From Leptolyngbya sp. 'hensonii' (GTDB lineage Bacteria; Cyanobacteriota; Cyanobacteriia; GCF-001939115), in NCBI RefSeq assembly GCF_001939115.1, contig NZ_MQTZ01000011.1, positions 10 to 60,862 of the forward strand: 60,853 nt of DNA. Reading direction: 5' to 3'. Under the pieces are notes generated by a model. The model was not told the DNA's origin. It worked only from the letters and a program-made list of their open reading frames with translations, and did not search any database. Positions 28,961 to 38,091 of the stretch are shown here, piece by piece (the first letter of the stretch is position 1; the number at the start of each line of letters is the position of its first letter). A program made the translations under genes and the position numbers.

Positions 28961-29157
28961 GGGAGCTTCTGCTTGTCCTGTTCCGTACTCTTTTATCGAC
29001 AGCAGATCACAGGTGCAGATGGTCTGTTCTTTCTGATTGTTGGAAAACTATACGAAAGATTGGCAAATTGTTGAGAGAGCGGGTAGATCTGGAAGTGTGC
29101 TATTCACAGTGTTCTCCCAGTGCCTTGGTCAGTCGTGCCCCCTCCTCACCATTTGTC

Positions 29158-30885
29158 ATGAATTTATCGTCTCTCCCCGATCCCTCTCTTTACGAAATTG
29201 CGCTTCAGGCTCAAGCGGCATCAACCCCTTTGCAGATCAGTCCGGCAACCTTTAAGTCGGTGATCAGCACGACGATCGACCTGCTTTTGGAGCAACAAAT
29301 CCAGGCAGTCCTTTGGGTGAAGTTGCCTCGTACGGAAGCCTGGTACGGTGATATTAAGCGCTATTGCAGTTCGGGTCTTTCGGCTCAGCCGATTCATGTT
29401 TTGCACTACCAGAAAGAAGAAGGGATTGAAGATCTCGTACCAGAGCCTCCACAGGAGTCAGGGATTGAGGATGGAGAGAAAGGATCTACCCTATCTACGC
29501 CTCCGAAGCCGAAGCAGGATCCATTGATCAATGGGGGTGGAATAGCCGGGAATTCCCTAGAGAGTTGGCTGAATCCTCAGAACACTTTGATTGGATCAGT
29601 TGAGTCTGGCCCTGAGATCATTCCTATTCCTTTAACCAGTAGTAGTCAGCTCAGGCGTGAATATTTTCTGTTGGTGATATCTGAGCGATTTTGTAGTCTG
29701 CTTTTGGGGCATCGTCCTCGATCAATGCAACTAACTCGACCAGATATCAATTTGGGTCAGGCTGCTGCCATTGCACCCAGGAGTTCCTCGACTGGATTGG
29801 CACAAAATTCATCTTTTGAGGAAGAGGTTCCAGAGCGGAAACAGCCCCTTCTGGCTATTTATTCCTTTCAAGGGCCGATCCTGGCCCAGGTGTTGCAAAG
29901 AATCCGACAGGTGATGCTCCCGGAGGTTCCTGACCCTGATGTGGATTTGCTGGTCAGTGATACCGGTATTGTTCAGGATGCAGAAGGGGGGCAGATTCAT
30001 TGGAATACTTTCCAAGCGATTTGTGCGGCCCATCAACCAGATCCCAACCTCCTGAACGCGATCGCCTCGAAGCAAGTGCAGCATTACGAAGAACTCTGGA
30101 ATCGAACAACGCTGTATCGCCGACAGGCAGAAGCCATGGAGGGCCTCCAACTGCAAAATGAAGCGTTGGCCAGTGCGATTCGTTTGAAAGATGAGTTTCT
30201 CAGTAACGTGGGCCAGGAACTGCGCACCCCCCTGACCAACATGAAGACAGCCCTGACCTTGCTCAATTCGCCCCAATTGAAGCCTGCCCAGCGACAGCGG
30301 TATATGCAACTGTTGAGTACGGAATGCGATCGCCAGGGCTCTCTGATCTCCAGTCTGCAAGATCTGGTGCAACTGGAGCATGCTGGAGATAACATGTCCA
30401 TGCAGGCTCTCCACTTGAACGATATTTTGCCGGGAGTGGTCAGTACCTATCAGCCTCTGGCCCAGGAGAAGGGGGTCATGCTGGCCTATACGATTCCTGA
30501 AAGTTTGCCGCCCGTATCCTGCCTCAGTACCTGGGTGAAACAAATTGCCATCAATCTGATTCACAATGGCATTAAGTTCACCCCCACAGGAGGACAGGTC
30601 TGGGTTCGGGCCAAGCAACAGGGGGATTATCTGCAACTGGAATTCCGGGATACCGGTATTGGTATCCCCCTGCCTGAAATTCCCAAGATCTTCGATCGGT
30701 TCTACCGGGTGCGTCAGGTCGAAGATTACGGGGGAGCGGGTCTGGGACTGACGATCGTGCAGCAAATTTTGTTGCGTTGCGGTGGGTCGATTTCGGTCAA
30801 GAGTAAACCGGGTGAAGGCTCAACATTTAATGTGCTGCTACCAATCTATAAGAATGCTGGCGAAAGCACAGGGCCATTGCTTTAA
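29158..30885 (+). CDS. Histidine-kinase-like protein lacking the phosphoacceptor His (DICT-like sensor)
   Basis: A protein of 575 residues from the ATG at 29158 (MNLSSLPDPSLYEIALQA); the frame is open further upstream without family-like sequence. The N-terminal 300 or so residues resemble a cyanobacterial DICT-type sensory region with a variable acidic insert (about 95-165). A HisKA helix pair follows, but its H-box reads FLSNVGQELRTPL: the His is Gln353. The HATPase_c domain is complete (NLIHNGIKFTP, RDTGIGIP, GGAGLGLTIV). It should bind ATP but cannot phosphorylate itself at the normal site. It is convergent, across 24 bases, with a related protein that has the opposite defect. Confidence 0.8.
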   Translation: MNLSSLPDPSLYEIALQAQAASTPLQISPATFKSVISTTIDLLLEQQIQAVLWVKLPRTEAWYGDIKRYCSSGLSAQPIHVLHYQKEEGIEDLVPEPPQESGIEDGEKGSTLSTPPKPKQDPLINGGGIAGNSLESWLNPQNTLIGSVESGPEIIPIPLTSSSQLRREYFLLVISERFCSLLLGHRPRSMQLTRPDINLGQAAAIAPRSSSTGLAQNSSFEEEVPERKQPLLAIYSFQGPILAQVLQRIRQVMLPEVPDPDVDLLVSDTGIVQDAEGGQIHWNTFQAICAAHQPDPNLLNAIASKQVQHYEELWNRTTLYRRQAEAMEGLQLQNEALASAIRLKDEFLSNVGQELRTPLTNMKTALTLLNSPQLKPAQRQRYMQLLSTECDRQGSLISSLQDLVQLEHAGDNMSMQALHLNDILPGVVSTYQPLAQEKGVMLAYTIPESLPPVSCLSTWVKQIAINLIHNGIKFTPTGGQVWVRAKQQGDYLQLEFRDTGIGIPLPEIPKIFDRFYRVRQVEDYGGAGLGLTIVQQILLRCGGSISVKSKPGEGSTFNVLLPIYKNAGESTGPLL

Positions 30886-30909
30886 CAACCGAGCCCACAA
30901 GGTTAGGGG

Positions 30910-32454
30910 TTAAACGGTTCGAATATCCGAACTGCGCATCTCCAGGCTGGTGCGCTCCAGGGGTAGGAAGATGGTTAATACTTCCCCCTGTTGAGGCCGC
31001 TGGCGCACAATCAGTTTTCCCCCTAAAGCCTGAAATAAATTTTTGGTTACGGCCATACTGAGGCTAACACTGCCAGTCTCCGGTTGGAAAGCCAGCAATT
31101 GACCCAGGGCTTTGAGGGAAGGTCGGGAATGACTCCCAGCACTCTGGGAGGACTGCAACTGTAGCTTCAGTTGGTCACCGGCTGCTGTGACTTCTACCTG
31201 GATATGACTTCCGGCAGGTAAATTGCGAGTGAACCGTTCCATTAATCCCGTGAGGGCTTGATCCAGAATCGTGGGATCGCTGACGACCGTTGGCATTTGC
31301 TGAGGTAAGAGGACTTCCAGAGTAAGGTTGCGCTGACTGGCCTGTTGCTTCCAGCGGGGAATTCCCTGTTGAAAGACCTGATCCAGGGGGGTGGCAGCCA
31401 GGGGCATGGTATGGGATCGGGACGTAGCCGTTTCCAATTCAGCGGCCTTGAAGATCAAATCAAACCGATCGATCTGTTCACTGCATTGCCGATCAATCAT
31501 CTCCAGACGCTGAATGGCTACTGCCGAGAGATCTTGACGTTTCAGCAGCGATCGAGTCAGGGTCCGAATGGTGGTCAGTGGGGTTCGGATTTCGTGGGCG
31601 ATCGCCCGCAAAAGCTCCACATCTGGCGCAGGAGAACACAGGGCAGGGGCAGAGTGATCGGCATAGGATTCCGTTTGCTGCCGCTTACTGTCTTCTTTGA
31701 CCAGGGTCTTCCGGGGGTCTATCCGTTCCGCCAAGTCTGGTAAATGCCCCAGCAACAGCCGACTGAAGCGGGTGACGAGACGGTAATCAGGGGCGGTGGG
31801 GGTGAACTGCCCGACCAATTCATCGAGCCGATCGATCTGGTGGGGGACGGTGACGAGAACCCTGGGGCGCAACACATTCCAGGCAAAGAGGAGAGTGGCC
31901 GGGTCGAAGGAGAAATGGAACCTGGTCTGGCCGGTGTGATCCTGCCCCAAAACCAGAAGAATACTGAGCTGGTGGGTCAACAGCAGGCAAAATTGTTCAT
32001 CAGCCAGAGGATCCAGGGGCAGTAAAGGCAAGGTGCAAGAGGCATGCTGGACGGCAGGGCCTTGCTTTTCCCCACCGGGTGGTAGTTGAAACGGTAGCCA
32101 GCCCAGGGGACCCAAGGACGATGTTGTAAAAACCCAGGTGGATAGCTTGCTGATCAGGACTGGATCGCTGAGGGGGGAGGAAGGGGAAGCCAGAACTACA
32201 CCCTCTATCGGGTGAGAACCGGATTGGGTTGATTGGAAGAGCAGAGCGTTCAGGGCAGCAATGGCACCAAACCACTGTTGCTCAGCCCTGATTGGGTTTT
32301 GGGTGGTAGTAAAAGCAGGGCGAGGAATCTCAGATCGAATCGACCCTGGGGCAGGCTCTGTTGAATTGTGGAGCCCATCTGCCAGCCCACCGCCTAATTC
32401 AGCATCGCTGAGGGCGATCACTTCACTTAACGTAGGCAGCATCCACTTATCCAA
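30910..32454 (-). CDS. Histidine-kinase-like protein with intact His but degenerate ATPase domain
   Basis: A protein of 514 residues. A sensor-like N-terminus (about 1-265) shares features with the neighbouring kinase-like protein (FCLLLTHQLSILLVLGQD beside YFLLVISERFCSLLLGH). The H-box is intact: AIAHEIRTPLTTIRTL, His287. The HATPase region is degenerate: the N-box Asn residues are gone (LTGLMERFTRN), no DxGxG is present, and the GxGxG lid reads GSVSLSMAV, while the end KLIVRQRPQQGEVLTIFLP is kept. So it may receive but not donate ATP phosphate. TTG at 32454 is preferred because AAGGAGGTGA stands 5 bases before it; ATG 32442 and 32499 are alternatives. Confidence 0.78.
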   Translation of the reverse strand: MDKWMLPTLSEVIALSDAELGGGLADGLHNSTEPAPGSIRSEIPRPAFTTTQNPIRAEQQWFGAIAALNALLFQSTQSGSHPIEGVVLASPSSPLSDPVLISKLSTWVFTTSSLGPLGWLPFQLPPGGEKQGPAVQHASCTLPLLPLDPLADEQFCLLLTHQLSILLVLGQDHTGQTRFHFSFDPATLLFAWNVLRPRVLVTVPHQIDRLDELVGQFTPTAPDYRLVTRFSRLLLGHLPDLAERIDPRKTLVKEDSKRQQTESYADHSAPALCSPAPDVELLRAIAHEIRTPLTTIRTLTRSLLKRQDLSAVAIQRLEMIDRQCSEQIDRFDLIFKAAELETATSRSHTMPLAATPLDQVFQQGIPRWKQQASQRNLTLEVLLPQQMPTVVSDPTILDQALTGLMERFTRNLPAGSHIQVEVTAAGDQLKLQLQSSQSAGSHSRPSLKALGQLLAFQPETGSVSLSMAVTKNLFQALGGKLIVRQRPQQGEVLTIFLPLERTSLEMRSSDIRTV

Positions 32455-32459
32455 CCGTC

Positions 32460-32469
32460 TCACCTCCTT
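32460..32469 (-). promoter_or_regulatory. Strong ribosome-binding site deciding a TTG start
   Basis: On the minus strand AAGGAGGTGA, a near-perfect anti-Shine-Dalgarno match, ends 5 bases before TTG 32454. The nearest ATG (32442) would be 17 bases away, which is too far, and the upstream ATG (32499) lies before the site. Confidence 0.65.
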
Positions 32470-32696
32470 ACCCAAGTGTGAAGCCCTGGAATCCTGCATA
32501 GTTGGGATTAAAGGCCATCCCAGAGATCCCCCGATCAGGGTGGGTCAAAAACCACGATGATGTCGTTGATCAACGCTTCTTAATACCAGAGTATCCGCAC
32601 CTCACTCTAAGATCTATCTATGAGAACCGAACTCTCCAGTCGCAATCTCCGCCGCTGACTGTTGCAGAATGGAAATACACTACCTCCAGAGATACC

Positions 32697-34097
32697 ATGT
32701 CTAGCGTATTGGTTGATGCTCAGAATCTGCTGTCAGATTTGCTTGCCCGTTACCAGTCCCGGGTGGATTATCTGGCGATTCGCCTGGAAGAGTCAGAAGG
32801 AACCGATATTCTGCTGCGTGGTAATAAAGTAGAAACTTTGAGTGAGGGGATCTCGATCGGGGGACAGGTGCGAGCCTGTTACAAGGGGGGGTGGGGATTT
32901 GCCAGCTTTAATCGAATTGGAGGCCTGCAGGATCGAATCGAGGAGGCGATCGCGGCAGCTCATTTGGTTGGAGACGAAGAAACTATCCTGGCCCCGATAG
33001 ATGCGGTGCAGGCCAGATACATGCTTCCTCTCAGTGGCACTGATCCGCGACGGGTACCCCTGGCTCGCAAAAAGGAACTCTGTGATTACTATGCTGGCCT
33101 GCTGCGGGAGGTTGATCCCCGGATTGCCACCACGTCTGTTCGGTACGGGGATAGCACCCAGCGAGTGATTCTGGCGACTTCCGATGGCACCCTGCTGGAG
33201 CAAGCCTGGGCTGATATGGAGATGCGGTTTGCGGCGACGGCCCGAAATGGGGAAACAGTGCAGACCGGGCGGGAAACGATCGGATCCCGCAGTGCGTACG
33301 AAGATCTGGAAGGGCTGGACCATCAAGTTCGCAGTGCAGCTCAGCGAGCTGTCGATGCCCTGGTGCTCCAACCGGTTAAAGGGAATACTTACACGGTGGT
33401 CATCGATCCGATTCTCTCCGGCTTATTTGTCCATGAAGCCTTTGGTCATCTTTCTGAGGCGGACATGGCCTATGAGAACCCTGATCTTCTGGAGGTGATG
33501 ACGATCGGGCGGCGTTTTGGTCCTTCTGAGTTACAAATCTTTGATGGGGCAGCGCTCCCGGGCCATCGCGGCAGCTACTTCTACGATGATGAGGGTGCTC
33601 CAGCAACCACCACGCAACTGATCAAAGACGGCATTCTAGTCGGACGGCTCCATTCCCGTGAAACGGCGGGGAAATTAGGCGAAGCTACCACGGGAAATGC
33701 CCGTTGCCTGAGCTATCACTATCCCCCGATCGTCCGGATGACCAACACCTGGATTGAACGGGGCACAACCCCCGTTGCCGATCTTTTCCGGGACATTAAG
33801 GAAGGTGTCTACGCCCGTAATTGGTTGGGGGGCATGACGAATGGGGAAATGTTCACCTTTACGGCAGGGGAAGCCTGGATGATTCGAAATGGTGAAATGG
33901 CTGAGCCGGTGAGAGATGTGACCCTATCGGGTAATGTGTTTAGTACCCTGGCCGACATTGAAGCGATCGGGGATGATTTTTTCTGGGATGAGTCAGGAGG
34001 CTGCGGCAAGGGAGGTCAGAGTGGCCTGGCGGTTGGTTGTGGCGGACCCAGCCTGCGAATTCGCAATGTTGTCGTTGGTGGAGAGGCAATGGACTAA
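32697..34097 (+). CDS. tldD: Metalloprotease TldD
   Basis: A protein of 466 residues. TldD pairs with TldE in a zinc protease that trims peptides such as microcin and PQQ-type precursors and the CcdA antitoxin. The metal motif HEAFGH (about residue 245) and blocks such as GSYFYDDEGAPA, TGNARCLSYHYPPI and GGCGKGGQSGLAVGCGGP are those of TldD. The ATG at 32697 begins MSSVLVDAQNLLSDLL, the usual start; the open frame back to 32502 is not family-like. The tldE gene is not adjacent. It is divergent from the degenerate kinase. Confidence 0.93.
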   Translation: MSSVLVDAQNLLSDLLARYQSRVDYLAIRLEESEGTDILLRGNKVETLSEGISIGGQVRACYKGGWGFASFNRIGGLQDRIEEAIAAAHLVGDEETILAPIDAVQARYMLPLSGTDPRRVPLARKKELCDYYAGLLREVDPRIATTSVRYGDSTQRVILATSDGTLLEQAWADMEMRFAATARNGETVQTGRETIGSRSAYEDLEGLDHQVRSAAQRAVDALVLQPVKGNTYTVVIDPILSGLFVHEAFGHLSEADMAYENPDLLEVMTIGRRFGPSELQIFDGAALPGHRGSYFYDDEGAPATTTQLIKDGILVGRLHSRETAGKLGEATTGNARCLSYHYPPIVRMTNTWIERGTTPVADLFRDIKEGVYARNWLGGMTNGEMFTFTAGEAWMIRNGEMAEPVRDVTLSGNVFSTLADIEAIGDDFFWDESGGCGKGGQSGLAVGCGGPSLRIRNVVVGGEAMD

Positions 34098-34165
34098 GGG
34101 TTTGTCATGGGCCATTCCCCACCCCGGCCCTGTGGCTTCCCCTCCCTAGAGGGAATTAACTTAAT

Positions 34166-34187
34166 CACCAATGGCTAATGACCAATC
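34166..34187. repeat. Short heptamer-like tandem repeat
   Basis: CACCAATGGCTAATGACCAAT just upstream of der is two imperfect rounds of the ACCAATG/CTAATGA heptamers common in cyanobacterial spacers. Only a short stretch is present. Confidence 0.35.
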
Positions 34188-34228
34188 ACATTAGTATAGA
34201 GAGTGAATACCTGCATTTCTAACGCCCC

Positions 34229-35593
34229 ATGTCTCTGCCTGTTGTTGCAATTATTGGCCGACCGAACGTCGGCAAGTCCACGATCGTTAACCGTCTGACT
34301 GAGACCAGTCATGCCATTGTCTATGACGAGCCTGGGATGACCCGCGATCGGACGTATCAACCGGCCTACTGGCGAGACCGGGAATTTATGGTAGTGGATA
34401 CTGGGGGATTGGTCTTTGATGACGATACGGAATTTTTGCCCCTGATTCGACAGCAGGCTCTGGCGGCCCTGGCGGAATCCATTGCAGCAGTGTTTGTGGT
34501 CGATGGGCAGGAAGGGCCTACAGGTGCAGATGAGACCATTGCAGATTGGTTGCGCCAGCAGCCTGTCCCTGTGATTCTGGCGGTTAATAAGTGTGAATCT
34601 GTGGATCAAGGGGTGACTCAGGCGGCGCAATTCTGGGAATTGGGGCTAGGAGAGCCTTTTCCTGTATCCGGAATTCATGGGAACGGAACAGGGGAACTCC
34701 TGGATCAGCTCGTTACTTACCTGCCGCCGATTGAGGCCATGTCTGAGACGTCAGAAATCAAAGTGGCGATCGTCGGTCGTCCTAACGTGGGCAAGTCTAG
34801 CCTGCTGAATGCCTTTGTGGGGGAAAACCGAGCCATCGTCAGCCCCATTTCTGGTACGACGCGGGATGCGATCGATACCGTGGTGCAGCGGCAGGAGAAA
34901 ACCTACCGTCTGATTGACACGGCTGGGATTCGGAAAAAGAAAATGGTGGAATATGGACCAGAATTTCTGGGGATCAATCGCGCTTTTAAGGCAATCCGGC
35001 GATCGGATGTGGTGCTGCTGGTGATCGATGCCCTGGATGGGGTGACGGAACAGGATCAGAAACTGGCAGGTCGAATCACAGAGGATGGGCGAGCCTGTGT
35101 TGTGGTCGTCAATAAGTGGGATGCAGTGGCTAAAGATTCCCACACAATTTACGACTATGAGAAGCTGGTGCGGGAGCGACTGGGCTTTGTCGAATGGGCT
35201 GAAACTATTTTTGTCAGTGCTCAGACAGGCCAGCGGGTAGAAAAAATTCTCGATCTGGTGGATACGGCTGCCGAGCAACATCAACGTCGGGTGACGACGG
35301 CGGTGATCAATGAAGTTCTGGAAGAGGCTGTGGGCTGGCATTCACCGCCCACCACTCGGCAGGGACGGCAAGGTAAGATTTACTATGGCACTCAGGTGAC
35401 TAGTCAACCCCCTACCCTGGCTCTGTTTGTCAATGACTCTAAACTGTTCAATGACAACTACCGTCGTTATATTGAGCGCCAGGTGCGGCAAAGCCTGGGT
35501 TTTACAGGTACGCCTGTCCGCTTACTCTGGCGGAGTAAGAAGCTGAGAGAGATGGAGCGCGGGGCAAATCGGGCTACTAAGGTGAAGGGATGA
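34229..35593 (+). CDS. der: Ribosome-assembly GTPase Der (EngA)
   Basis: A protein of 454 residues with two tandem GTPase domains, each with full motifs: GRPNVGKST / DTGG / NKCE in the first and GRPNVGKSS / DTAGIRKK / NKWDAV in the second (second P-loop at about residue 178), and a C-terminal KH-like domain (about 355-440). Der is required for 50S subunit maturation. The length is typical. The ATG at 34229 precedes [12 protein letters not shown], the normal start. ecfT follows 53 bases downstream. Confidence 0.97.
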   Translation: MSLPVVAIIGRPNVGKSTIVNRLTETSHAIVYDEPGMTRDRTYQPAYWRDREFMVVDTGGLVFDDDTEFLPLIRQQALAALAESIAAVFVVDGQEGPTGADETIADWLRQQPVPVILAVNKCESVDQGVTQAAQFWELGLGEPFPVSGIHGNGTGELLDQLVTYLPPIEAMSETSEIKVAIVGRPNVGKSSLLNAFVGENRAIVSPISGTTRDAIDTVVQRQEKTYRLIDTAGIRKKKMVEYGPEFLGINRAFKAIRRSDVVLLVIDALDGVTEQDQKLAGRITEDGRACVVVVNKWDAVAKDSHTIYDYEKLVRERLGFVEWAETIFVSAQTGQRVEKILDLVDTAAEQHQRRVTTAVINEVLEEAVGWHSPPTTRQGRQGKIYYGTQVTSQPPTLALFVNDSKLFNDNYRRYIERQVRQSLGFTGTPVRLLWRSKKLREMERGANRATKVKG

Positions 35594-35646
35594 ATTTTCC
35601 AGGAGGCAAGTTCAACCTTGAAACATTCAAATTGCGAATTTAAAGC

Positions 35647-36564
35647 ATGGATCTGTTACGTTCTCTCCCGATCGGTCTTTATCTGGAACAACCTGTCACC
35701 TGGTTGCACCATCTGGATCCCAGAGTAAAACTGGCCTGGCTCATGAGTTTTTTGGCGGTTCCCCTACTGGCCAGTCCGCCCTACCGCGTCTTTCTGGTGG
35801 GTTTCCTGATTCTGCTGACTCTGGCAGCCCTGATTCCCTTACGGGTTTGGCGACAACAGATGGGCTGGTTGCTATTCCTTTCAGTCTTCGTCTTCCTACT
35901 GACCGCAGTGGCTCCTGATGGTTTGCAAACGAATCATCAGCCTCGCCTGCCCATCGATGATCTGGCGGTGGTTCCAGCTTCTGGGACGACTACGGCCCCA
36001 CCTGCTGCCTATAGCCCTGCTACTTATAACTATGTCTTGGTGAAGCAAGGGCCAATTACTGTGACCCGGCGATCGCTGGACCTCAGTATTCGGGTTAGCA
36101 CCCTTCTATTCACCCTGATCTACAGTACGAACCTGTACCTGTTGACTACGGCTCCAGAGGAAATTACGGCTGGGCTGGAGGATCTGATGCAGCCGCTGCG
36201 TCGCTTCAAGTTGCCGGTGACCGAGATTGCCTTGACCCTGACCTTATCGCTGCGCTTTATTCCTCTGGTGTTGGAGGAGATTCAGAACCTGGCCCGTTCT
36301 GTTCAAACGCGGGCCATAAACTGGAAAAAACTGGGGTTGCGCCGCTCGGCACAAGTCTGGCTGGTGGTGATCGAACGGTTGCTGGAAAATCTCCTCTTAC
36401 GGGCTGAGCAGATTGCCAGTGCCATGGAGGTGCGGGGGTTTACATCTCCCGATCGACACAAGGTGGAGTGGCATCAACTGCAATTGCAGCGCGCGGATTG
36501 GTTAGCGCTGACTGGGCTCATTTTGCTCTGGGGCAGTCGTTTTGCCTGGGGTGGGGGCGGATAG
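35647..36564 (+). CDS. Energy-coupling factor transporter membrane subunit EcfT
   Basis: A protein of 305 residues of the CbiQ/EcfT family. PVTWLHHLDPRVKLAW at the start and the two coupling-helix motifs with Ala-Arg-Gly-type signatures (VQTRAINWKK and MEVRGFTSPDR) are clear; at least five membrane spans are seen. EcfT links ATPase subunits to a substrate-binding membrane protein for vitamin or metal uptake. No ATPase (EcfA) or S-component gene is in the window, so it must act with parts coded elsewhere. A 35-residue hydrophilic insert lies around residues 95-130. It is probably in the der operon. Confidence 0.88.
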   Translation: MDLLRSLPIGLYLEQPVTWLHHLDPRVKLAWLMSFLAVPLLASPPYRVFLVGFLILLTLAALIPLRVWRQQMGWLLFLSVFVFLLTAVAPDGLQTNHQPRLPIDDLAVVPASGTTTAPPAAYSPATYNYVLVKQGPITVTRRSLDLSIRVSTLLFTLIYSTNLYLLTTAPEEITAGLEDLMQPLRRFKLPVTEIALTLTLSLRFIPLVLEEIQNLARSVQTRAINWKKLGLRRSAQVWLVVIERLLENLLLRAEQIASAMEVRGFTSPDRHKVEWHQLQLQRADWLALTGLILLWGSRFAWGGGG

Positions 36565-36565
36565 C

Positions 36566-37231
36566 CTACGGCAGATAATTTAATTCATTCCGAATGATCT
36601 TTTCGATCTGCTCCATCGTGGTTACCTTGCGGGCACTGACCTGGCGGCTCAAGGCTTCATCCACCCTAAATGCCTGCCCACTCTGGTTGAAGTAAAACGT
36701 AGCCAGGGTAAAGGGCTCAGAACTGCCAGGACCTCCCGGACCAGCATGATATTCAGCCAGAAGAATGATATCTTCAAAGCCGTCAAAATCCAGTTCGGTA
36801 AAAGAGATGGCTTTGATCTCCAGAAAGGTCCAGGGCTTGCGATCGGCTTCTGTGGAAGGCAGGGTATAAATCACCTTACCTTCCCGAATCAGATTCAGGG
36901 TTAATTTACGTCCGCCGATCTCCCCATAATGACTGGCGACTGGGACAAACAGACAGGTGCCAAAATTTCGCAACGTGACTCGAAAGGCATGGTTTAGAAT
37001 CAAATCCTGGCCGGGGAGTGCCTGTTGGGCTGCTTTGATCTCCGGGGGCCGTAATGTTCGGATTTGGCCTGAGGTCGGTTGATCGCTGACCAGCCCAGCC
37101 CCAATTTGGACCGAGGACCAGGATTGCTGAGCGACTTCTGCCTGCACCAGCCTACTCCAGGGAGTCAGTAGCAGAGTGGTCAAGGAGATTACACTTAAAC
37201 CCATTCTCATCGTAACAATGCGCCCGATCAT
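36566..37231 (-). CDS. Secreted protein of unknown function
   Basis: A protein of up to 221 residues with a signal peptide ending near LVQAEV. The start may be ATG 37231, 37210 (MRMGLSVIS) or 37204; the last two give a more normal signal peptide. The mature part is beta-rich, with ELDFDGFEDIILLAEYHAGPGG near residue 150, which recalls the FDGFxDI pattern of FG-GAP/VCBS-like calcium repeats but only once. I do not recognise a family. It is convergent with ecfT, one base apart (36564/36566), so the two transcripts overlap. Confidence 0.65.
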   Translation of the reverse strand: MIGRIVTMRMGLSVISLTTLLLTPWSRLVQAEVAQQSWSSVQIGAGLVSDQPTSGQIRTLRPPEIKAAQQALPGQDLILNHAFRVTLRNFGTCLFVPVASHYGEIGGRKLTLNLIREGKVIYTLPSTEADRKPWTFLEIKAISFTELDFDGFEDIILLAEYHAGPGGPGSSEPFTLATFYFNQSGQAFRVDEALSRQVSARKVTTMEQIEKIIRNELNYLP

Positions 37232-37770
37232 GATAGTGAAGCCTCAGAACACAGGTAAATGGACGAGGAAGCACCCTTACTTGTTTCACGGCCTGCAGAC
37301 CGTCAGGGTTGTGCTGCCATCGTTAGAGGGACAGTAATCTGCCTAAATTCCTGGCTCTACATCCATAGATATTCAGAGAAAAGCTGATGATGTTTGCATG
37401 AAAGCCAGTCCGATCGATTCAGATCGTCTTTGAAACTTTGGATGAGGGCCGATCTTCCAGTAGAAATACAGTCACTTCACCCAGTGGAAATACGGTCACT
37501 TTACCCCCATGTCAACCGTTATCAGCGGCAGGTTCTCGTTAAGTTTAGATTATGTTTTCTGCGACGTGCTGCTTGACTGGAGATGCAGCCACAATACTCT
37601 CTGGTGGATAGGCTGATCCTCTAGAGCGCTTTTTTGACAGGCTCTTTTAAAAAAGAAAACTATTATTAAAAGTTTCCCATTATCCGAGAAATTTCACTGG
37701 CATAATGTGCCACTTTCCCATAAATTGATGAAATGTTGGAAGCACTTTGGTTTGTCCAATTAAAGCCTGA
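37232..37770. other. Intergenic region upstream of pipX
   Basis: About 540 bases. An in-frame stretch of about 60 codons (37394-37576) starts only with TTG and shows nothing recognisable, except for an 8-residue repeat caused by a DNA tandem repeat. No NtcA box (GTA-N8-TAC) was found by eye. The final 100 bases are AT-rich and probably hold the pipX promoter. Confidence 0.4.
37457..37504. repeat. Two-copy 24-bp tandem repeat
   Basis: CCAGTAGAAATACAGTCACT-TCAC is followed at once by CCAGTGGAAATACGGTCACT-TTAC; the 24-base units differ at three positions. It lies about 270 bases before pipX. The purpose is unknown; a regulator-binding pair is possible. Confidence 0.7.
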
Positions 37771-38037
37771 ATGAGCACAGAAACTTATCTGAATCACCCT
37801 ACTTTTGGATTGCTTTTCAGGGTCTGTTCGATCGAGGAAAATCGAGAGCTTTTCGCGACACTGTATGCCCAGCGTCTCTTCTTTTTAGTGATTACGGCAG
37901 AGACAGGGGTTAAGTTTGAGCCCACAAGCCGAACGGATGCCCGCATCCTGGTAGAAAATCGTTTACGCCTGTTGCGCCGTATGGGTGCCCCTGAATATAA
38001 CCAGCTCCTGGTTACCCACAAGCAAACCTTTCAGTAA
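37771..38037 (+). CDS. pipX: NtcA co-activator PipX
   Basis: A protein of 88 residues. PipX binds either the nitrogen regulator NtcA (as co-activator) or PII, depending on 2-oxoglutarate and ADP/ATP. The sequence MSTETYLNHPTFGLLFRVC, then YAQRLFFLVI and the C-terminal helices ending RRMGAPEYNQLL, is typical in length and content. pipY follows 54 bases downstream, the conserved cyanobacterial pair. Confidence 0.95.
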   Translation: MSTETYLNHPTFGLLFRVCSIEENRELFATLYAQRLFFLVITAETGVKFEPTSRTDARILVENRLRLLRRMGAPEYNQLLVTHKQTFQ

Positions 38038-38091
38038 TCTTCCACCCCCTGACTGCACTTAGACTTCAGCCGATCATCAGATATTGTCGTC

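Noticed and set aside
37394-37576. 60-codon frame upstream of pipX
   Set aside because: It starts only with TTG, has no ribosome site, and its internal repeat follows from the DNA tandem repeat.
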